Numbered from the stretch's first letter, positions 1 through 10,187 are shown. The stretch: 46,850 nucleotides of DNA from Exilispira sp. (GCA_012517545.1 JAAYUW010000066.1:1-46850), one strand, 5' to 3'. Translations and numbers: made by a program. Notes: a model not told the origin generated them from the sequence alone.

Positions 1-1042
1 CATTTTCTCTTGTTGATAATATTATTCCTGTATATGGTAAAGCCAATCTTAAGATACCTAAAAGTTTGCTAAAATCCTCGTCTGAAACTGGATAAGGCAC
101 GTGTGATGAAAGTGGAGCTCCCAGAGCTTTTTCTATCCTTGGAATGCTTACAGTGTGGCAACCAGTACCGAAGCGATCTTCCAGATGATTTGCATGTTCA
201 ATCAAGGCTAAAACCTCAAACTTATATGGGGCAAGACCAAATAGGGCACCTATTCCAACATCTTTAATACCAGCTTCCATGGCTCTATCCATAACATATA
301 ATCTGTTTAAGTAATCTGATTTTGGACCTGTCGGATGATAGTTTTTATATAAAACTTCATCATAAGTTTCTTGAAAGCAAACGTAAGTTCCAATCTTTTT
401 TTCTTCTAATTTTTGAAATTCTTCAACAGTCAAAGGCGCAATCTCAACATTTATTCTTCTAATATTTGATCCATTTTCTCTAACACTATAAGCAATATCT
501 ATAGCATTTAAGAAATACTCAAGTGATGTAGCTTCCGATTCACCTGTTAGAAGGAGAATTCTCTTATGCCCCTGCCTTAAAAGGGATTTTACTTCAAGTT
601 TGATCTGTTCATCATTAAGTTTTGCTCTTTTAATCTTTTTATTATCTTTACGAAAGGCACAATATAGACAGTTATTTGAGCAATAGTTTGCTAAATAAAG
701 TGGTGCAAAAAGAACAAGTCTCTTTCCATAAATTGCCTGTTTTACAATCGATGATACATCAAGAATTCGATCTATATCTTTTTTACTTTTTGCCATGAGC
801 AATATTGCGGCTTCATCAACACTTAATCCCTTTAATTTGAGTGACTTTTTCAAGATAAGCTCAAGATTTTTTGTTGAATACTCTTTTTCCGCATTTTCTA
901 TAATGTTATATAGTTTATCTCTTTCTATAAAACTTTTTTTTGTAAAATTTTTGTCTAAAGAAAAATTATCAGGGTTTTCAGGACTGACAGAATTTTCCGA
1001 TGATTTGGTACTATTTCGAGTCTTTAGTTTGTGCGTTTCCAT
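1..1042 (-). CDS. hydG: [FeFe]-hydrogenase H-cluster radical SAM maturase HydG (3' end truncated by window edge)
   Basis: Manual translation of minus strand: METHKLKTRNS...LVLFAPLYLANYCSNNCLYCAFRKDNKK...GALFGLAPYKFEVLALIEHANHLE...; CX3CX2C radical SAM cluster and HydG/ThiH-like core. Absent from the ORF track because it runs off the window. SD-like GAGGA upstream of ATG at 1042. Confidence 0.85.
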   Translation of the reverse strand, partial: METHKLKTRNSTKSSENSVSPENPDNFSLDKNFTKKSFIERDKLYNIIENAEKEYSTKNLELILKKSLKLKGLSVDEAAILLMAKSKKDIDRILDVSSIVKQAIYGKRLVLFAPLYLANYCSNNCLYCAFRKDNKKIKRAKLNDEQIKLEVKSLLRQGHKRILLLTGESEATSLEYFLNAIDIAYSVRENGSNIRRINVEIAPLTVEEFQKLEEKKIGTYVCFQETYDEVLYKNYHPTGPKSDYLNRLYVMDRAMEAGIKDVGIGALFGLAPYKFEVLALIEHANHLEDRFGTGCHTVSIPRIEKALGAPLSSHVPYPVSDEDFSKLLGILRLALPYTGIILSTREN

Positions 1043-1295
1043 GAGCATCCTCCTGTTTAGAAAGGATGGATTTTATTCTAACCCCATGGAGACGTCCCAC
1101 TTTACCAGTAAAAGAACCTATTTCATCTGTAGTGGCTTCCACTATAATATTGATAATTCTAATGTTATGATCTTTAATGTTTAAGCCCTGACGACTGAGA
1201 ATAGAATCGGAAAAATCTGAGATGAGTTTTGTTACCTGTGGAATTTTAGAAAAATCTTCGATCATTATACCAATTATGCCAATTCTCTTATCCAT
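1011..1295 (-). CDS. TM1266-family iron-only hydrogenase system regulator (putative)
   Basis: MDKRIGIIGIMIEDFSKIPQVTKLISDFSDSILSRQGLNIKDHNIRIINIIVEATTDEIGSFTGKVGRLHGVRIKSILSK; family resemblance plus adjacency to hydG (32-nt overlap). ORF can extend upstream to 1337. Confidence 0.8.
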   Translation of the reverse strand: MDKRIGIIGIMIEDFSKIPQVTKLISDFSDSILSRQGLNIKDHNIRIINIIVEATTDEIGSFTGKVGRLHGVRIKSILSKQEDAHGNAQTKDSK

Positions 1296-1620
1296 CAGAT
1301 CATCCTCTGGATTTGATAAAAAAAAATTAAAAGCCACCTCTTAAAAAAAGGCAATGTGTAATCTCCTTAAGATGAATAAATCCATCTTTTAGATTTCAAA
1401 ATTAAAATAGATATATATGGATAATTGTCAAGGATTATAATCTATAAAAATTAAACTATTTCAACTTTTACACCTGAAATTTGTGGTCTATACCTTGATT
1501 ATCGAGTTTAAATAATTAAAGTTCCGGCTTGTTTTTTGTGTGGCTAGAACAGTCGAAAGTCAGAGCTTAAAGTTTTTACAAGTTAGCCCAAACTTTCCGG
1601 CGAAGAGCCAAGAAATATTA

Positions 1621-1941
1621 CTATTCCACTATAACAGCTGTTCCTGAAACAGATACCATAAGCATGCTTCCGTTTTGCCCTAAAACTTCATAGTCAAGAT
1701 CAACTCCAACTATAGCATTTGCACCGAGTTCTACCGCTCTTTGTTCCATCTCAAGTAGTGCTGCTTCTTTTGCTCTTATCAGCTCATCTTCGTATGCTTT
1801 CGATCTTCCACCCACAAAATCTGTTAAACTGGCAAGAAAATCTTTCATAAAGTTTGCACCAGCGATCACCTCTCCTGTTACTATGCCAAGGTAAGAGCTT
1901 ATGCTTTTCCCTTCTATTGAAGGAGTAGTAGTAATAATCAT
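1621..1941 (-). CDS. YbjQ/UPF0145 family protein
   Basis: [88 protein letters not shown]; characteristic UPF0145 sequence. ORF track start 1959. Confidence 0.9.
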   Translation of the reverse strand: MIITTTPSIEGKSISSYLGIVTGEVIAGANFMKDFLASLTDFVGGRSKAYEDELIRAKEAALLEMEQRAVELGANAIVGVDLDYEVLGQNGSMLMVSVSGTAVIVE

Positions 1942-2048
1942 AGGTAGCCTCCATATCATATTTTTAGCAATTTTTTGTAAAAGATTATCTCTATTTATAT
2001 TATTATCATATAATGCAAAAGGAAAGGTTTTTAATCTTTGGTAAAAAA

Positions 2049-3314
2049 TTATGGTTTAATTTTATATGAAATCGTAGAACTATTATAATAAAAAGCAAGA
2101 ATCTGTAAATAGTTAAACCCTTTTTCGGCCATATTTTTGGCTCCTATCTGTGAAAGTCCAACTCCATGACCGTACCCATAACCAGAAAATGTGAAATTCT
2201 GTGAGTTTTCGTTATAGCACACACTGAATATTGTGGATTTTATAACAGTTGTTCCTACAATTTTTCGAAAGGCATCAGATGATGTTGTATAAGTTTTATT
2301 ATTTGAAAAAGAGACTGTAACAGTTGTTGCTCGTTTATCAATGCCTACACTATCTACTTTGATCGATGTAGCATATCCATCTACAGCGTAACCGGCTCTT
2401 TCAAACAATGTCTTGATAAAATATCTGCCTATATCTGCTTTCCATATGGTGTAATCATCCGAGTATGGGTCAGGTTTGACCTGAAATACTGGAGAAGATG
2501 TTTTCCCCCAGACACGATCAGGAGTTGTAAGGATACCTCCTGAGTTAGAGTGAAAGTAGGCTGGAAAGATTTTATCATCATATAAAAGCACAAGATTATC
2601 CGTCTGTGCAACCAGTGGAATAAAAAAGGAAATGTTATCATAGAGAAAAACCTGAGAATTTATGGAGTTTGTTATATCGTAAGGTTTATCTTCAAGCTTT
2701 GTCGCCCAGAAATATGTCCTGGCTGCTATTATTTGAGCTTTTATTGCTTCTTCAGGGAATTTCATCCCCATCTCGGCTCTTGCAACTCCTGCCAGGTAGT
2801 AAATCAAAGGCATACTGCTAATAAGGTAAAGTGTGTTTGAGTCTTTTCTCTGAACAATTAACTGTTTTCCATAATTTTTCTCTTTAAAAGTAAAACCAGT
2901 CTCACTTACAAATGTTGATACCTGTTCAACTTCCTTTATTATATAAGATCCATCGACTGAAGTATCCAGCAGGTCACCATCTTTATAGATTGGTGAATCC
3001 GAAAAAACTTCAAAAGAGCTATCTTCTGTAATAAGCATCCGTACACGGATATTTGCATCTATACAACTGCTGTAAATACCAAGATCTTTTTTTTCCGGGA
3101 AACTCTGTACGAATCCTTCGCCACCAGGACCTGTTGTTTCTCTTATATACTGATATGTCTCAGTGCAGGAGCTTAAAATCAAAAGAAAAAAGATAAAAAT
3201 ACAAATTAATGTTATATTTAAGATTCGAGTGCTCTTTTTATTGTATATAATTTGAATTGTTTTTTTTATGCTCATACATCTACTCATACAGTTAATCTTT
3301 TTGATAAAGTGCAT
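2049..3314 (-). CDS. SpoIID/LytB domain-containing protein, probable signal peptide or membrane anchor
   Basis: Contains [27 protein letters not shown]...[15 protein letters not shown]...[33 protein letters not shown], typical SpoIID motifs; hydrophobic N-terminus. Confidence 0.88.
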   Translation of the reverse strand: MHFIKKINCMSRCMSIKKTIQIIYNKKSTRILNITLICIFIFFLLILSSCTETYQYIRETTGPGGEGFVQSFPEKKDLGIYSSCIDANIRVRMLITEDSSFEVFSDSPIYKDGDLLDTSVDGSYIIKEVEQVSTFVSETGFTFKEKNYGKQLIVQRKDSNTLYLISSMPLIYYLAGVARAEMGMKFPEEAIKAQIIAARTYFWATKLEDKPYDITNSINSQVFLYDNISFFIPLVAQTDNLVLLYDDKIFPAYFHSNSGGILTTPDRVWGKTSSPVFQVKPDPYSDDYTIWKADIGRYFIKTLFERAGYAVDGYATSIKVDSVGIDKRATTVTVSFSNNKTYTTSSDAFRKIVGTTVIKSTIFSVCYNENSQNFTFSGYGYGHGVGLSQIGAKNMAEKGFNYLQILAFYYNSSTISYKIKP

Positions 3315-3328
3315 ACTTTCTTTAAAGA

Positions 3329-4123
3329 TTATCTTTTCATCCCGATGGCTGTTTGCAATAGAGAGTCAGCCGTTGTTATTGACTTTGAGTTGAACTCATA
3401 AGCCCTCTGGGCAACTATAAGATTTACCATGGATTCGACAGTATTGACATTTGACATCTCAAGGTATCCCTGATGAACAGATCCAAAGCCAGCAGAACCA
3501 GGTGTGCCGGGTATGGCATAACCTGAAGCCTGAGTTTCTTTGAATAGATTCTCTCCAGCAGCTTCGAGTCCAGCATTGTTGGTAAAGCGGAAAAGCTGTA
3601 TTTGTCCTACAGGGATTGGCGTATCGTTACCAGCGACCTTTGCAAAGATCCTTCCATCTGGAGTAATATTTATCTCATCATAAACAAAACCATCAGGCAA
3701 GATGACTTCTGGAACAAGCCTATAACCTTCAGACGTAACTATCTGTCCGTTTGAGTCAACCTTAAACGAACCGTCTCGAGTATATCCAAATGAACCATCG
3801 TACATCTGAACTCTAAAAAAACCATCTCCCATTATTGCTATATCTGTTCTCACTTCGGTATGCTGCAGGGCTCCCTGTGCAAAGATCTTCTGAGTTGCGG
3901 CAACCTTAGCACCGTAACCTATTTGAATAGGAACTGGTGATATGGTTTCATCCATAATAGGAGTTCCAGCCATCCTTACCTTCTGGTATAAAAGATCTTC
4001 AAACTCAGCTCTACTCTTTTTAAACCCTGAAGTATTAACATTGGCTAAATTATTAGAGATAATATCAATATTTGTCTGCTGGGCTGACATGCCAACTGCA
4101 CCTATCCATAGTGAATTTATCAT
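3329..4123 (-). CDS. flgG: flagellar basal-body rod protein FlgG
   Basis: MINSLWIGAVGMSAQQTNIDIISNNLANVNTSGFKKSRAEFEDLLYQ...YLEMSNVNTVESMVNLIVAQRAYEFNSKSITTADSLLQTA; SD AAGGAG upstream of ATG at 4123. Confidence 0.92.
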   Translation of the reverse strand: MINSLWIGAVGMSAQQTNIDIISNNLANVNTSGFKKSRAEFEDLLYQKVRMAGTPIMDETISPVPIQIGYGAKVAATQKIFAQGALQHTEVRTDIAIMGDGFFRVQMYDGSFGYTRDGSFKVDSNGQIVTSEGYRLVPEVILPDGFVYDEINITPDGRIFAKVAGNDTPIPVGQIQLFRFTNNAGLEAAGENLFKETQASGYAIPGTPGSAGFGSVHQGYLEMSNVNTVESMVNLIVAQRAYEFNSKSITTADSLLQTAIGMKR

Positions 4124-4216
4124 AAAGACTCCTTTATTCAAAACAATTTAAATTATCTATCGAACTGTCAATGTAATTTCAAAATTAAGTTAATACCGGT
4201 TTATGGTTTCAACATA

Positions 4217-5020
4217 TTACATCCTTCCAACCTGATTTATCGCTCTTGAAGTCGCATCATCTTCAGCCTGCAAAGTCTTTGAGTTTGCTTCATAGGACCT
4301 CTGAGCTTCGATGAGTCTGACCATTTCAAGTATAGGGTTGACATTTGATGCCTCCACAAAACCAACATGGATGCGGGTCTGATTTTTTTCTCTAAGTTGT
4401 GCACTACCAGAGTAGCGAGTTTCTTTATACATGGAATCACCAACCTTTTCAAGGTATTTCATATCTTCAAACGAATAAAATGGTATCCTATCCAGATAAC
4501 TATAGTTTGAAGAATTAAAATCTTTTACCCAGACCTGGCCAAACTGATCAAGTTTGAAATCCTTATTTGCAACATTTATCGGTCCATTTTCACCAAGAAC
4601 AACATACCCTTGCTTTGTTACAATTGTCCCATCATTATTAAGGTTTAGTTCACCATTTCTTGTATACATTTTTCCATATTGAGTCATGACAGAAAAGAAA
4701 GCCCCTTCTGTTTCTATAGCAAAATCCAGTGGGTGTTCTGTTTGAACGAAAGACCCTGTACGAAAATCCGTAAACTTTTCGTTAACTTCTGCACCTGTTC
4801 CTATTTTACCAACTATTGGAGCTATATCGAAGGCTCCTCCATCATAGATAAAGAACTTTTCATTCATGCGGTGCAAAAGCATCTGTGGAAACTCTTTTAC
4901 TATCGCCTGGTCCTGTTTATATGATGTTGTATTTACATTTGCAAGATTATTGGCTATTATATCGATTCGCTCATTTTGAACTATCATCCCTGCTGCAGCA
5001 GTATATAAACCTCTGACCAT
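4217..5020 (-). CDS. flagellar hook-basal body protein, FlgF/FlhO-like
   Basis: MVRGLYTAAAGMIVQNERIDIIANNLANVNTTSYKQ... and C-terminal NPILEMVRLIEAQRSYEANSKTLQAEDDATSRAINQVGRM. Confidence 0.88.
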   Translation of the reverse strand: MVRGLYTAAAGMIVQNERIDIIANNLANVNTTSYKQDQAIVKEFPQMLLHRMNEKFFIYDGGAFDIAPIVGKIGTGAEVNEKFTDFRTGSFVQTEHPLDFAIETEGAFFSVMTQYGKMYTRNGELNLNNDGTIVTKQGYVVLGENGPINVANKDFKLDQFGQVWVKDFNSSNYSYLDRIPFYSFEDMKYLEKVGDSMYKETRYSGSAQLREKNQTRIHVGFVEASNVNPILEMVRLIEAQRSYEANSKTLQAEDDATSRAINQVGRM

Positions 5021-5086
5021 CTTATTACCACCAGTATTTTTAATAAGTTTCGGCAGAATGTTAAAATATTGAGTAAAAGAGGTTGA

Positions 5087-6196
5087 TTAATTAAGATTTT
5101 TAATAATTTCCTGGACAATTGAAAGATTATTTTGATCTTTATTATATCTTGTTGCCTGAATCTGTGCGGCTATTGAGATGGCTATTTCTGCAGCTGAAGT
5201 TCCCCCTATATCAAGTCCAATAGGGCTATAAAAAGGTAGAGATTCAAGTTTCTCCTTAAGAGAAGATGTGTCTTTGAATAGCGGCTTAAAACCTTTGAAA
5301 AGATTTTCTAAAACAGATTTAACTTTGCTTTTAGAACCTATCATGCCGATGTATGAAAATTGAAAATCATGTTTTAAATATAGATTTAGAATGTAATTTA
5401 GAATAACATTATCATCCTGATGTCCATGAGTAACTATTACAACAAAGCTGGCTGGTTTTAGAAAATTTTTTAAATCGATTTGATTTCTTTTATTTTCAGT
5501 TTTATCTTCAGAAATATCGAATTTAACTGGCTCTTCGAGCCATTTAAAGGCTTTTATATAGGAAGTGTCACTTTTTAAAATATTATCATGAGAAATATTG
5601 GATATACCATAAAAACCTATATTTGAGTAAGAAGAGTAAAGTTGGCTTATATCTTTTATCTTATTTTCATCTTTATCAAAAATACAAATCGAATAACCAA
5701 GATCCTTTACAAGATTTACAAGATTTAAACCTATGTTACCTGCGCCAAATATATTTAGCTGGATATTTGCGAAAAGCTCAAAAAAAAGCGTAAGAGAGCC
5801 ACCACAGGTTGAGTCAAGTGACAGGTTGTTTTTTGATGTTAGATCCTTTTTTGAAGATGAATCTATCCGTGACAATAAATCTTTTTCATCTTTTGAATTA
5901 ACTTTTGCATTATTGTTGTTGTTTTCAAGTATCAAACTAAAGTACGCATATTTTTCATTTTTTTTTATCATTGAAAGACTATAATCCACAGCAAAGGTTT
6001 CTGAAGCACCACCACCAACTGAACCATCAAGTCTACCATTTTCATTGACTATCATCTTGAATCCAGGCTTTGCAGGTGTCGAACCTGAAGATTCTACAAC
6101 TGTCACAAGAACGCATGGGGAATATTTGCCTAAAAGTTCGTTAAAGGAATTAAAAAAATCACCGCTCATAGTTTGCTCACTAAATAAAAACTCCAA
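5087..6196 (-). CDS. xdhC: XdhC family protein (xanthine dehydrogenase accessory/Mo-cofactor insertion), with low-complexity insertions
   Basis: CVLVTVVESSGSTPAKPGFKMIVNENGRLDGSVGGGASE...NIFGAGNIGLNLVNL...YIGMIGSKSK...SPIGLDIGGTSAAEIAISIAAQIQATRY. Listed start is TTG; ATG at about 6169 (MSGDFF) is more plausible. Confidence 0.87.
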   Translation of the reverse strand: MEFLFSEQTMSGDFFNSFNELLGKYSPCVLVTVVESSGSTPAKPGFKMIVNENGRLDGSVGGGASETFAVDYSLSMIKKNEKYAYFSLILENNNNNAKVNSKDEKDLLSRIDSSSKKDLTSKNNLSLDSTCGGSLTLFFELFANIQLNIFGAGNIGLNLVNLVKDLGYSICIFDKDENKIKDISQLYSSYSNIGFYGISNISHDNILKSDTSYIKAFKWLEEPVKFDISEDKTENKRNQIDLKNFLKPASFVVIVTHGHQDDNVILNYILNLYLKHDFQFSYIGMIGSKSKVKSVLENLFKGFKPLFKDTSSLKEKLESLPFYSPIGLDIGGTSAAEIAISIAAQIQATRYNKDQNNLSIVQEIIKNLN

Positions 6197-6235
6197 TACT
6201 CAAATGTTAAATGTGATGCTTGTAAATATATATAC

Positions 6236-6339
6236 AGCTATTTAACTATTTAACTATTTAACTATTTAGCTATTTAGCTATTTAGCTATTTAACTATTTA
6301 ACTATTTAACTATTTAGCTATTTAACTATTTAGCTATTT
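6236..6339. repeat. Octanucleotide tandem repeat, 13 consecutive copies of A(A/G)CTATTT
   Basis: Counted directly: unit order agctattt, aactattt x3, agctattt x3, aactattt x3, agctattt, aactattt, agctattt. Confidence 0.97.
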
Positions 6340-6394
6340 AGATAAAAGATATAATTTAATTGTTCAACAAATTACTTGTTCAACAAATTACCTT

Positions 6395-7852
6395 TTAACT
6401 TAAGACTTCTTGATTGAACTGCTCAATCATTTTATCTATTGTAGGAGTCAAAGATTGGATGGATGTCCAGAAATCATCATCATACCAGAGTTCATTTATC
6501 TGTTGCACTGTTTTCCCTTGTTGTTCAACCCAGGTGAAGTACTTAAGGTTGTGTATCCTTTTTCTATCTCTGTAGTTAAGTTCACAAAGGTTGTCAGTTT
6601 TAGATCCAGAAAGAATTTTATTGTAATCAACAGCTGCATTTTCTTTTGTATACCTGCCATACTGTTCATTAAGTTCGATAAGTCTGCTTTGATATAGTTC
6701 CATTGAGTCTGTTAAAACGGTAAATACGACATCTTTATCGTTAAGCTCATAATATTTAGCGAACTTTATAGCAGATAAGAGGTTTGAACAACCAGAGATA
6801 CCAAGTAAATCCAGTTTTGAAACAATTTCATTTGAAATACCTTGTGATAAAAGGTAGTTTTTTCCTTCCTGCTCATTAAAGAGTCTTATCATGGACATAG
6901 TATCTGAGTCATCTATAGCTATAACCATATCGGTATTTTTAACATTATGTATCCAGGGGACATGCTTGTCTCCAATACCTTCAATCCTATGACCACCAAA
7001 ACCATTTTCAAGAAGGGTAGGGCACTGCAAAGCTTCAGATGCTGCTATTTTAACATTCCCAAAAGTTTGTTTTAGTCTATCACCAGCCGCAATGGTTCCA
7101 GCAGAGCCTGTTGCACTCACAAAACCGGATAACCTTTTTCCCTCTTTTTTATATCCTTCAAAAACTTCGAGTATCGCAGAAGCAGTCACTTCATAGTGCC
7201 AGAGATAGTTTCCAAACTCGTCAAATTGATTGAATATAACTACATCATCTCTAGTTTTTTTAAGTTCGTTGCATTTATCAAAAATTTCTTTAACATTGCT
7301 CTCACAACCAGGAGTGGCGATAATCTCTCCAGCAATTTTTTTCAACCAATCAAACCTTTCTTTGCTCATCTGTTCAGGCAAAATGGCTATCGAGTCGCAT
7401 CCAAGAAGAGCACAGTTGTAAGAACCACCACGGCAATAGTTGCCAGTAGATGGCCACACAGCTTTCTGTGCTGTACTGTCAAAATTACCACTAACAAGAG
7501 CTGGAACAAGACAACCATAAGTAGCTCCAACTTTGTGTGCGCCAGTTGGAAACCATTTGCCAACAAGTGCAACTATCTTTGCATCAACGCCTGTTAGCTC
7601 TTTAGGAAATTCAATAAAGTTAACACCACCATATAAACCACCTAAAGGTTTTGGTTCATTTTTCCAGGTTATTCTGAAAAGGTTAAGACTATTTACATCC
7701 CAGAGTCCAACAGATTTTAGTTTTTCTTTTATATTTGAAGGGATAAGCTGTGGATTTTTCATCTGCTCAAAAGTGGGTAAAAGTATATTTTTTGTCCTGC
7801 ATCTTTCAATATTTCGTTTTCGAATTTCCTTATTTATATTAAGATTTATCAT
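6395..7852 (-). CDS. PLP-dependent enzyme, tryptophan-synthase-beta/cysteine-synthase superfamily (fold type II)
   Basis: GKWFPTGAHKVGATYGCLVPALVSG (probable PLP Lys), STGNYCRGGSYNCALLGC, SATGSAGTIAAGDRLKQTFG. Substrate unknown. Confidence 0.8.
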   Translation of the reverse strand: MINLNINKEIRKRNIERCRTKNILLPTFEQMKNPQLIPSNIKEKLKSVGLWDVNSLNLFRITWKNEPKPLGGLYGGVNFIEFPKELTGVDAKIVALVGKWFPTGAHKVGATYGCLVPALVSGNFDSTAQKAVWPSTGNYCRGGSYNCALLGCDSIAILPEQMSKERFDWLKKIAGEIIATPGCESNVKEIFDKCNELKKTRDDVVIFNQFDEFGNYLWHYEVTASAILEVFEGYKKEGKRLSGFVSATGSAGTIAAGDRLKQTFGNVKIAASEALQCPTLLENGFGGHRIEGIGDKHVPWIHNVKNTDMVIAIDDSDTMSMIRLFNEQEGKNYLLSQGISNEIVSKLDLLGISGCSNLLSAIKFAKYYELNDKDVVFTVLTDSMELYQSRLIELNEQYGRYTKENAAVDYNKILSGSKTDNLCELNYRDRKRIHNLKYFTWVEQQGKTVQQINELWYDDDFWTSIQSLTPTIDKMIEQFNQEVLS

Positions 7853-8048
7853 ATAACCTCCTGAAGTTCAACGTTCATGTTTTATAAATATACTATTAAA
7901 TTATTTTTTTGCCATTATTTTCTACTCTTCGGTAAATAAGTCTCTAAAAAAGTTTAAAGTCTAAAGTCCGGGGAAAGGAATTCTTTTAATTTTGCAATTT
8001 CATCATTTAGTGGTAAGATTGTTACATAAAAGAAAAAAACAAATTAAA

Positions 8049-8369
8049 ATGGAAGAAAGAGAAAAATTATTAATTTCAACGCAAATAGTGAAGGATTGCT
8101 TCTGGGATTATTCAATAACGGATAAAGAAGTTCTGGAAATAATTGAAAGTGGAGATTTTGAAGTCAAGAAAAAAGTTTTTATTAAGATAATAAAAAATTC
8201 AACAGCAAAGGTAGATGCTCTTCGCCTTTTTAAAAAGAATGAGCTGAAAAAACTCTTCGAAGATTTACCACCTGAATTGAAAGAGAGCGAAAAAGTTAAG
8301 ATTCTTGAAAATTGTTTTTTTGATGAAAATCACAGGATTTCGAGGTATGAATGGAGAAAATATCAATAA
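8049..8369 (+). CDS. Small protein preceding AbiEii-like gene; candidate antitoxin/partner
   Basis: MEEREKLLISTQIVKDCFWDYSITDKEVLEIIESGDFEVKKKVFIKIIKNSTAKVDALRLFKKNELKKLFEDLPPEL...; overlaps the next gene by 23 nt. ORF track start 7992. Confidence 0.6.
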   Translation: MEEREKLLISTQIVKDCFWDYSITDKEVLEIIESGDFEVKKKVFIKIIKNSTAKVDALRLFKKNELKKLFEDLPPELKESEKVKILENCFFDENHRISRYEWRKYQ

Positions 8370-9006
8370 TATTTATCCTTTGCAAGATAAGATATTGAAT
8401 GTTGTTTTTGGTTTTGATAACAGTTTCTATCTTACTGGTGGAACAGCACTTCATAGATTCCATATATCATATAGAATTTCCGATGATCTTGATTTTTTTA
8501 CCTCTACCAATCAATTATTTTATGAAGAGATAAAACAGATATGTAATAGTTTAGATGATAATCATATTTTTTACGAAAAAAAAGTCGAGGTTAAAGATTT
8601 TTTTCGCTTCTTAGTTGAAGGTGCTCTTCAACTTGATTTTGTGAATGACAGGGTTTATCGTGAGGGAATAAGCTTATGCATCAATAATTTTAAGATAGAT
8701 AATATAGAAAACATACTGACAAACAAGATTTGTGCCCTTATTAACAGGGATGAAGAAAAAGATTTTTTTGATCTTTTTGCCATTGCAAAAAATTACCCTT
8801 TTTTCTGGGAGAAAATGCTTAATATAGCAAATAAAAAATCGATTGTGGAAAAGGAATCTCTTATTCTACGAATTAAAACTTTTCCGCTTATCTGGCTTGA
8901 TAAAATTAAAAAAATAAAAGATTTAGAAATAACAAAAAAAGATGTAGAGAAACTTTGTGAAAACATATTTGAAGGCAAAGATAATGAACTTTTCAAAAAA
9001 ACTTAA
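8347..9006 (+). CDS. Nucleotidyltransferase AbiEii/AbiGii toxin family protein
   Basis: FYLTGGTALHRFHISYRISDDLDFFTSTNQLFYEEIKQI...ALQLDFVNDRVY...ILTNKICALINRDEEKDFFDLFAI; GGTAL..R.S.DLDF motif and KD..DLF region. Confidence 0.83.
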   Translation: MNGENINNIYPLQDKILNVVFGFDNSFYLTGGTALHRFHISYRISDDLDFFTSTNQLFYEEIKQICNSLDDNHIFYEKKVEVKDFFRFLVEGALQLDFVNDRVYREGISLCINNFKIDNIENILTNKICALINRDEEKDFFDLFAIAKNYPFFWEKMLNIANKKSIVEKESLILRIKTFPLIWLDKIKKIKDLEITKKDVEKLCENIFEGKDNELFKKT

Positions 9007-9079
9007 TCTCTAACTTTTATTCTAATGTTGAGTATATATTTTAAGATTAAAAAATCCAGAAAACCAAAAATCTTTTTAT

Positions 9080-9142
9080 ACAAAAACACTAGCGTAAGCC
9101 TGCTTATAAAGCTTATAACCAGGCAAAATATACAGTATTTTC
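9080..9142 (-). pseudogene. Vestigial duplicate of the 3' end of the adjacent FAD-binding subunit gene
   Basis: Minus-strand translation ...GYKLYKQAYASVFV* matches ...GYKLYKQAYESVFATKKEL* from 10240-10302; 9081-9121 vs 10242-10282 matches 16/20 then 20/21 nt, followed by a further gapped stretch; net 1-nt indel relative to the intact frame. Confidence 0.8.
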
Positions 9143-9182
9143 ACTTTTATAGCATTAAAATTATGCAGGATGATTAAGTAAT

Positions 9183-10187
9183 ATGTCAAATATATGGGAT
9201 AAGGTTAAAATCAGAACCGATGATTGCCAGGAAAAAGATGCTGTGGCTCCGATTATTATTTCTGCCAGCCGCTCAACTGATATACCAGCTTTTTATTCGC
9301 ACTGGTTTTTTAACAGGTTGAAAAAAGGTTATGTTTCGTGGGTAAATCCTTTTAATAGAGAGGTTCAATATATATCTTTCGAAAATGTTAGAGTAGTTGT
9401 ATTCTGGACTAAAAATCCGAAACCAATTATCCCATATCTTAAAATTCTTGATGATGAAAATATTAATTACTATTTCCAATATACAGTTAATGACTATGAA
9501 GATGAAGGATTTGAACCAAATGTCCCCGCTCTTAAAAAGAGGATAGAAACTTTTTATGAACTTTCCGAATTGATTGGCAAAAATAGGGTTATATGGAGAT
9601 TTGATCCTTTAATTTTAACAAATAAACTGGATGTAAAAGGTTTGATAGAGAAAATTTATAAAGTTGGTAACAGTCTTGTTTCATACACAGACAAACTTGT
9701 TTTTAGTTTTGTAGATGTTCTAAAATATAAAAAGGTTCAACACAATTTAATAAGTGAGCTTAAATACTTTGATAGAGATAATATTAACAATTTTGAATTC
9801 AATGATGAAAAAAAAGATGAGTTTGCTTATCTTTTAAGACAAAAACTTGATCTCTGGCAGAAAGTTAACTCAAACTTCAAAGCAGCAACCTGTGCCGAAG
9901 GGATTGACCTGGAGAAATATCAGATAGAACATAATAAATGTATTGATGATGAATTGATGATTAAACTTTTTCCACATGATAAACAATTGATGAATTTTCT
10001 GGGATATAAAAAGGATTCAGGTCAAAGAAAAGAATGTGGTTGCATAGTTAGTAAGGATATCGGTTCTTACAATACCTGTGGACACCTTTGTGTTTATTGC
10101 TATGCAAATAGTTCAAGAAAAATAGTTGAACGAAATATAAGATATCTGAAGGAAAATCAAAGATATGAATCAGAATCTATAATATAA
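9183..10187 (+). CDS. DUF1848 family protein
   Basis: IIISASRSTDIPAFYSHWFFNRLKKGYVSWVNPFNREVQYISFENVRVVVFWTKNPKP...; C-terminal Cys-rich CGCIVSKDIGSYNTCGHLCVYCYAN. Confidence 0.85.
   Translation: MSNIWDKVKIRTDDCQEKDAVAPIIISASRSTDIPAFYSHWFFNRLKKGYVSWVNPFNREVQYISFENVRVVVFWTKNPKPIIPYLKILDDENINYYFQYTVNDYEDEGFEPNVPALKKRIETFYELSELIGKNRVIWRFDPLILTNKLDVKGLIEKIYKVGNSLVSYTDKLVFSFVDVLKYKKVQHNLISELKYFDRDNINNFEFNDEKKDEFAYLLRQKLDLWQKVNSNFKAATCAEGIDLEKYQIEHNKCIDDELMIKLFPHDKQLMNFLGYKKDSGQRKECGCIVSKDIGSYNTCGHLCVYCYANSSRKIVERNIRYLKENQRYESESII

Noticed and set aside
795-1184. Plus-strand 129-aa ORF
   Set aside because: Antisense to the well-supported hydG and TM1266-like genes; composition is that of a reverse-complement shadow ORF.
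6236-6339. Possible CRISPR array
   Set aside because: Units are 8 bp and contiguous without spacers; it is a microsatellite.
7196-7597. Plus-strand 133-aa ORF
   Set aside because: Fully antisense to the PLP enzyme gene; no SD or family resemblance.
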